From contig NZVD01000089.1 in assembly GCA_002701385.1 (NCBI GenBank), forward strand, positions 12,599 to 58,754: DNA of 46,156 nucleotides, in the 5' to 3' direction. A program made the position numbers and the translations under genes. The DNA comes from Rhodopirellula sp. (GTDB lineage: Bacteria; Planctomycetota; Planctomycetia; Pirellulales; Pirellulaceae). Under the pieces are notes generated by a model. That model was not told the DNA's origin. It searched no databases and saw only the letters and a list, made by a program, of their open reading frames with translations. Of the stretch, positions 42,434 to 46,156 are shown piece after piece; position 1 is the stretch's first letter; each line of letters starts with the position of its first letter.

Positions 42434-43910
42434 CTTTTTTCCTTACTAACTGTCGCGACAGGGTTAGTAACACGGTCAGAATAAACATAATAGACATCAC
42501 CATGCTTACGACTGAAGCAACAATTGCAGACACGTCGCCGTTGGCTGCTATCAGCCCCTGCCTTAGATAGACCTCCACTTTGGGTCCTAAAATCATCCCT
42601 AGAATGAGAGGAGCCAGCGGTACCTTAGCGTTCTCCAGCCTCAAGCCTAAAAGTCCAAACGCAAACATAACCCATACGTCAACCATGCTGTTATTCATTG
42701 CAAATGCACCTACTACGGAAAATACAACAACACTTGTTAATACCATCCCTCGGGGAAGCCTAACAAGCTGACTAAAGAACTGGATCCCAAGCAAGCCGGC
42801 TGGTATCAGAAGTAGCTGAGTCACTAGTGCAATTGCAAAAATAAAACTGCCCTGCCCCGAACTAAATAATTCAACACCTGGGGTGATGTCATAAACCAAA
42901 AATACACCCAGCACGATAGCTGTGACAGCATCGCCAGGAATTCCAAAGACTAACGCTGGAATCCATGCCGCTGCGACTGCAGCGTTGTTCGCACTGGTCG
43001 GAGCGATCACTCCCTTCCACTCACCTTTGCCAAAGTTGTCGGACTCTTTAGGAGACGTCTTTTCGGAGATACCGTAAGCGCCCCACGCTGCCACATCAGC
43101 TCCTGCGCCAGGCAAAGCCCCGACGAGCGTCCCTGTCAATAATGATTGCAAAAAGGTCGGAAAATGCCGAAGAACGAGTCCTAATGATCGGATTGGACGA
43201 AACGGTCCTGCCGTTATGCGATCGGGTGGATGTGCTTCAATCTTACATACTGCCCGAAAAACTTCAGACATCCCAAACAGCCCGATCATAGCAGGGATAA
43301 AACTCACGCCTTCCTCTAATGCTGAGAACCCGAATGTAAAACGTTCCTGATTCGTTAACGGATCTCGACCAATCATGGCGAATGCAAAGCCCAGTGCCGC
43401 AGCCAGCAATCCCAGATTTGGACGCCTTCCACTTGACACAGAAACACCCAATATCAGACCGAGTAAGCAAAGCCAGAAATAATCGAACGCTCCGAACCCA
43501 ACCGCTACTTTGGCCAAGGCTGGCGATAGATAGATCAAAAGAATCACTCCGCCAACCCCGCCGAGAGCGGAACATAGCAGATTTACTAATAGTGCCTGCC
43601 TTCCACGCCCGTTTTTCGCAAGTTCGTGAGCGTCAAGGGTTGCAGCGGCAGAGGCGGGAGTTCCAGGTATACGCAAAAATGTTGCCGGAATATCGCCGGC
43701 GAAGATTGCAGTGAAACTCACCCCAATCACCATAGCCAATGCTGCTTCTTTGTCCAGTTGATAAGAAAAAGGCACGATCAACGCGACAGCCATGGTTGCG
43801 GTAAGGCCGGGGGTAGATCCTACAAAAACTCCAAACACCATTGCTAGGAGCCACGGAACAAGAATATGGAGACTAAGCAGTGAAGGAATAGCTTCGAATA
43901 GTTCTAACAC
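42420..43910 (-). CDS. tctA: Tripartite tricarboxylate transporter, large permease TctA
   Basis: Large membrane subunit of a TTT carboxylate symporter. 496 residues with about 11-12 membrane segments and the family signatures GSTPGLTATMAVALIVPFSYQ, GDIPATFLRIPGTPASAAATLD and the second half PGAGADVAAWGAYGISEK, VFGIPGDAVTAIVLG. Start codon is GTG 43910. Nine bases after tctB and overlapping the serine hydrolase by 14, so part of the tctCBA-hydrolase operon. Imports a di/tricarboxylate or aromatic acid with Na+ or H+; the specific solute is not predictable. Confidence 0.94.
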   Translation of the reverse strand: MLELFEAIPSLLSLHILVPWLLAMVFGVFVGSTPGLTATMAVALIVPFSYQLDKEAALAMVIGVSFTAIFAGDIPATFLRIPGTPASAAATLDAHELAKNGRGRQALLVNLLCSALGGVGGVILLIYLSPALAKVAVGFGAFDYFWLCLLGLILGVSVSSGRRPNLGLLAAALGFAFAMIGRDPLTNQERFTFGFSALEEGVSFIPAMIGLFGMSEVFRAVCKIEAHPPDRITAGPFRPIRSLGLVLRHFPTFLQSLLTGTLVGALPGAGADVAAWGAYGISEKTSPKESDNFGKGEWKGVIAPTSANNAAVAAAWIPALVFGIPGDAVTAIVLGVFLVYDITPGVELFSSGQGSFIFAIALVTQLLLIPAGLLGIQFFSQLVRLPRGMVLTSVVVFSVVGAFAMNNSMVDVWVMFAFGLLGLRLENAKVPLAPLILGMILGPKVEVYLRQGLIAANGDVSAIVASVVSMVMSIMFILTVLLTLSRQLVRKKDEVI

Positions 43911-43919
43911 GGAAAATAC

Positions 43920-44417
43920 CTAAGAACCCACGTATTCTAAGAGAGAGAACTCTGGCAACTGGATTCCAAACATTTCGACAAAAACTAAATGGACAACAAA
44001 AATCAATAACGCCGTGGCAACACAGGACAACGTGGGACTAACACGTAAAATAGCCATCGAGGTTATCCCGAAAACCAACGTTGAAAATTGGAATCCGATA
44101 AATGGAATTGAGGCAATGTAGGCCAGAACTATTCCAATCATTTTGATCGGAAGCGGAGTGGAGCGTAGGCGACGCGTAGGCCCTTTTGCCATGAACCTAG
44201 CTACCAAAATACCCACACCTCCTACTAGGAGAAGTCCCCCGAGTAGCATCGAGATGAAGCTAGGACCGGGGTCGTACTTTGATTGGATTAGGGGCGTACC
44301 AATTTGGAAAGATGCGGCAAAAAAGACGCACCCTGGTATCAGCCATAGCGAGGCCGACCCCTGAGAACACGCGGCAACTATGGTTTGTATGTAGGACGAT
44401 TTATTATTGACTAACAT
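43920..44417 (-). CDS. tctB: Tripartite tricarboxylate transporter, small permease TctB
   Basis: 165-residue membrane protein with four membrane segments and the usual TctB pattern (hydrophobic IPGCVFFAASFQIG, GPSFISMLLGGLLLVGGVGIL, then paired C-terminal helices ending VEMFGIQLPEF). I start at ATG 44417; the longest frame begins with a TTG three codons earlier. Overlaps the tctC 3' end by 14 bases, consistent with translational coupling. Required partner of TctA. Confidence 0.88.
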   Translation of the reverse strand: MLVNNKSSYIQTIVAACSQGSASLWLIPGCVFFAASFQIGTPLIQSKYDPGPSFISMLLGGLLLVGGVGILVARFMAKGPTRRLRSTPLPIKMIGIVLAYIASIPFIGFQFSTLVFGITSMAILRVSPTLSCVATALLIFVVHLVFVEMFGIQLPEFSLLEYVGS

Positions 44418-45384
44418 AGTGCTCAAGCACTTCCTTCCACTGATTATCCTGTCGCTCCAGGAAAGTAGTGAATTCTTCGCCGCTTTTTACATCAATCTGA
44501 AATCCTTGTACCCTCATGAAATCTCGAAACGCTTCACTGTTCGCAATATCGGTCAAGGTTGTTCGTAGAATGTTCGCTGTATCGGCAGGCGTGTCTACCT
44601 GAGTGGCGAAACCGCGCCAGCCAATGGACGACCATTCCACACCCTGTTCAATAGCCGTTGGAACGTCGTCAAAAGCAGAGTCGCGATCCTTTGCCATAAC
44701 CGCGATGGCTTTCAGCTGACCGCCATTTAATTGCAATGCAGCTTCGGGCAAACTACAGCAAACCGCATCGAGATGGCCGCCTAATAGCATCTGGATCGAC
44801 TCAGCAGAACCCTTCGTCGGGACCCAAGTTACATCGTCTTTAGTGAGACCTGCTTTCTGAAAGAGGCCAACGCGTGCGAGATCCCATGTGCCTCCCGTCG
44901 CTGTACCTGACATTTTCAACTCACCGGGTGTTTGCTTGACGGCGGCCAGAAACGCGTCCAAATCTTCGTACTCACTATCGGCATTCACCATAATCGCAGC
45001 CGGATCTCCATTCATCTGGATTAAAGGTGTGTAATCCCGGTATGTAATGTCGGTAATACCAAGTTGATGCATCGTAGACAACTCGGCAGTTATCATCGCG
45101 ATTGTATTACCGTCGGGTTTAGCTTCCGCTCCTGCACGATGTCCCACAGCTCCACTACCGCCAGTACGATTAACGACCACACAATTAACGCCCAAGCGTT
45201 CTTTTAGCTGTTCGGCAAAGTACCGTGAGATTCGATCAGTACCGCCTCCCGCGCCCCAAGGGCAGATTATCTGCAAGTTACCCGTTGGGAAGTCATTGTT
45301 TTCGGGAGTAGTTGGCTTAGAATCACAGCCATTGGCTACCAACAATAACAAGCATATCAAAAGAGCTGATTTCATAATTGACAT
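44404..45384 (-). CDS. tctC: Tripartite tricarboxylate transporter, substrate-binding lipoprotein TctC
   Basis: Solute-binding protein (Bug family), 326 residues, that captures the carboxylate in the periplasm. Signal with lipobox VANGC (C20), so anchored as a lipoprotein, less common than a free periplasmic form. IICPWGAGGGTDRISRYFAE is the conserved ligand loop near the N-terminus, followed by VVNRTGGSGAVGHRAGA. Closing segment YVSQ ends the protein. First gene of the tctCBA-hydrolase operon; a 5' divergent region of 142 bases precedes the tRNA. Ligand unknown. Confidence 0.93.
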   Translation of the reverse strand: MSIMKSALLICLLLLVANGCDSKPTTPENNDFPTGNLQIICPWGAGGGTDRISRYFAEQLKERLGVNCVVVNRTGGSGAVGHRAGAEAKPDGNTIAMITAELSTMHQLGITDITYRDYTPLIQMNGDPAAIMVNADSEYEDLDAFLAAVKQTPGELKMSGTATGGTWDLARVGLFQKAGLTKDDVTWVPTKGSAESIQMLLGGHLDAVCCSLPEAALQLNGGQLKAIAVMAKDRDSAFDDVPTAIEQGVEWSSIGWRGFATQVDTPADTANILRTTLTDIANSEAFRDFMRVQGFQIDVKSGEEFTTFLERQDNQWKEVLEHYVSQ

Positions 45385-45475
45385 ATAGTGTTCATTCGAG
45401 AGAGATAGGTATCAAAATTTTCATTGTATCGAATAGTTTATTAGTCGTGCAGCGCCTTTCACGACGTAGGACGAC

Positions 45476-45504
45476 TTGACGAATAATCGCTTTTTGAAAA
45501 GAAT
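45476..45504 (+). promoter_or_regulatory. Candidate promoter of tRNA-Leu
   Basis: TTGACG (45476-45481) and AAGAAT (45499-45504) with a 17-base spacer; start point about 15 bases before the tRNA. First hexamer five of six to consensus, second four of six. Confidence 0.5.
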
Positions 45505-45526
45505 AGAGGCGTTCCAATTACTAAAT

Positions 45527-45608
<82 letters not shown>

Positions 45609-45794
45609 CTTACTCTTTCCCTCATACCGCAAGGTGGGAGATTTGCCGTTCTCACAATCTTTTAGAACGATGTGCTTGGTAGTTGCAATGTCCGACACCA
45701 CTGATCGGAGCCTATGGGAAACGTTTAGCTGTCTCGATATTTAATCGAATCTTGGACGGTGCGTTAATTGGTCCGTATAACGCAGTTACTGCAT

Positions 45795-46133
45795 TCAATA
45801 ATCAGTAAGGGTGGCCTTCTGGGCTCGCCAACCAGCGTCACTTGGGAAATTGGTCTTCATGCGAACAATTTCTAATTCACACGCAAACCAAGGTTCGACC
45901 TGAGCTTTCCATTGCAAAAAATGGGGTGTGGTGAGGTGATGCTCAAAGGCGGCTTCATCTTCGTAAACCTCGTATAGGTAGAAGCGTGTTGGGACGTCTT
46001 CGTCCTGATTGATGTCAAAGCGGAAGCAATTTGGCTCCGCGGTTACCGACCCTTCGGCATCCCCTAAGCTAGCCTGAATGAATTGTTCCAAATATTCTTC
46101 CTGAATGTTGATCGTTACAAAAATGGCAAGCAT
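45795..46133 (-). CDS. ABM-domain (antibiotic biosynthesis monooxygenase-like) protein
   Basis: 112-residue small alpha/beta barrel protein. Start MLAIFVTINIQEEYLEQFI, core NCFRFDINQDEDVPTRFYLYEVYEDEAAFEHHLTTPHFLQW and tail VEPWF match the ABM/LsrG-like family, which contains cofactor-free oxygenases, isomerases and many unknowns. No signal peptide. CTGGAG precedes the ATG. Opposite strand to the tRNA, 186 bases away with nothing visible between. Its upstream region lies beyond the window, so operon context is unknown. Confidence 0.88.
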   Translation of the reverse strand: MLAIFVTINIQEEYLEQFIQASLGDAEGSVTAEPNCFRFDINQDEDVPTRFYLYEVYEDEAAFEHHLTTPHFLQWKAQVEPWFACELEIVRMKTNFPSDAGWRAQKATLTDY

Positions 46134-46156
46134 ATAATTCTCCAGTAATAACGGCT

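Noticed and set aside
38556-45384. A transferred catabolic island
   Set aside because: No integrase, flanking repeats or clear composition change; the tRNA at 45527 has no visible duplicated 3' end nearby, so an island boundary is not supported.
45444-45465. Six-base-pair inverted repeat between tctC and tRNA-Leu
   Set aside because: Too short, 10-base loop, no further operator or terminator features; could be chance.

Overview
The window looks like part of a planctomycete chromosome (phylum Planctomycetota, probably a marine Pirellulales-like lineage). This is an inference from gene content: a formylglycine sulfatase, a Ser/Thr kinase with a membrane anchor and ectodomain, a CX4CH secreted protein, a DUF1571 protein, a DUF6807/PmoA-like protein, an FHA-GAF histidine kinase and a Gram-negative lipid A module sit among housekeeping genes. 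G+C is moderate by eye. I see no insertion sequence, prophage, CRISPR array or clear island boundary; most of the window is ordinary chromosome with very short intergenic gaps.

Layout. 1-8310 (minus): a truncated membrane Ser/Thr kinase, a sulfatase, rsgA, ftsH and a secreted CX4CH protein. 8520-10648 (plus): acylphosphatase and an ABC-2 type permease. 10671-14245 (minus): an envelope block in the order skp/ompH-like, lpxC, lpxA, Gfo/Idh/MocA oxidoreductase, with a long hairpin between skp and lpxC. 14508-20547: M28-PDZ peptidase, FHA-GAF histidine kinase, metallo-beta-lactamase-fold hydrolase, DUF1571 protein and a tiny lipoprotein. 20646-27180: nitrilase-family amidase, rsmH, a GT4 glycosyltransferase, queA, cysteine desulfurase, a Nudix protein and an IscA-type carrier. 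27298-30938: an isolated cobL, an aldo/keto reductase, a MenC-type enolase-superfamily enzyme and a 65-residue conserved-looking small protein. 31060-34970: a small secreted protein, bshB1-like deacetylase, a Rieske-PSP1-like fusion, an orphan LuxR response regulator, a Xer recombinase and a 77-residue small protein. 35293-38102: sucC-sucD and a glycine-zipper lipoprotein. 38218-46133: a catabolic and transport stretch (Dabb protein, alpha/beta hydrolase, DUF6807 protein, HpaI-type aldolase, serine hydrolase coupled to tctCBA), then tRNA-Leu(UAG) and an ABM-domain protein.

How the genes work together. Clear pathway groups are lipid A/outer-membrane biogenesis (skp-lpxC-lpxA-oxidoreductase), the TCA step sucCD, Fe-S/sulfur metabolism (iscS, iscA), and a tripartite carboxylate uptake system translationally coupled to a cytosolic serine hydrolase. 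The least ordinary items are the Rieske-PSP1-like fusion next to a bacillithiol-type deacetylase, a GnnA-like oxidoreductase overlapping lpxA with no visible aminotransferase partner, two small proteins in tight operons, and two long perfect hairpins just upstream of coding regions. I do not see a convincing defence or mobile system. Start codons were moved inward from the longest frame where a signal peptide, a ribosome site or the family start favoured it; each case is stated.
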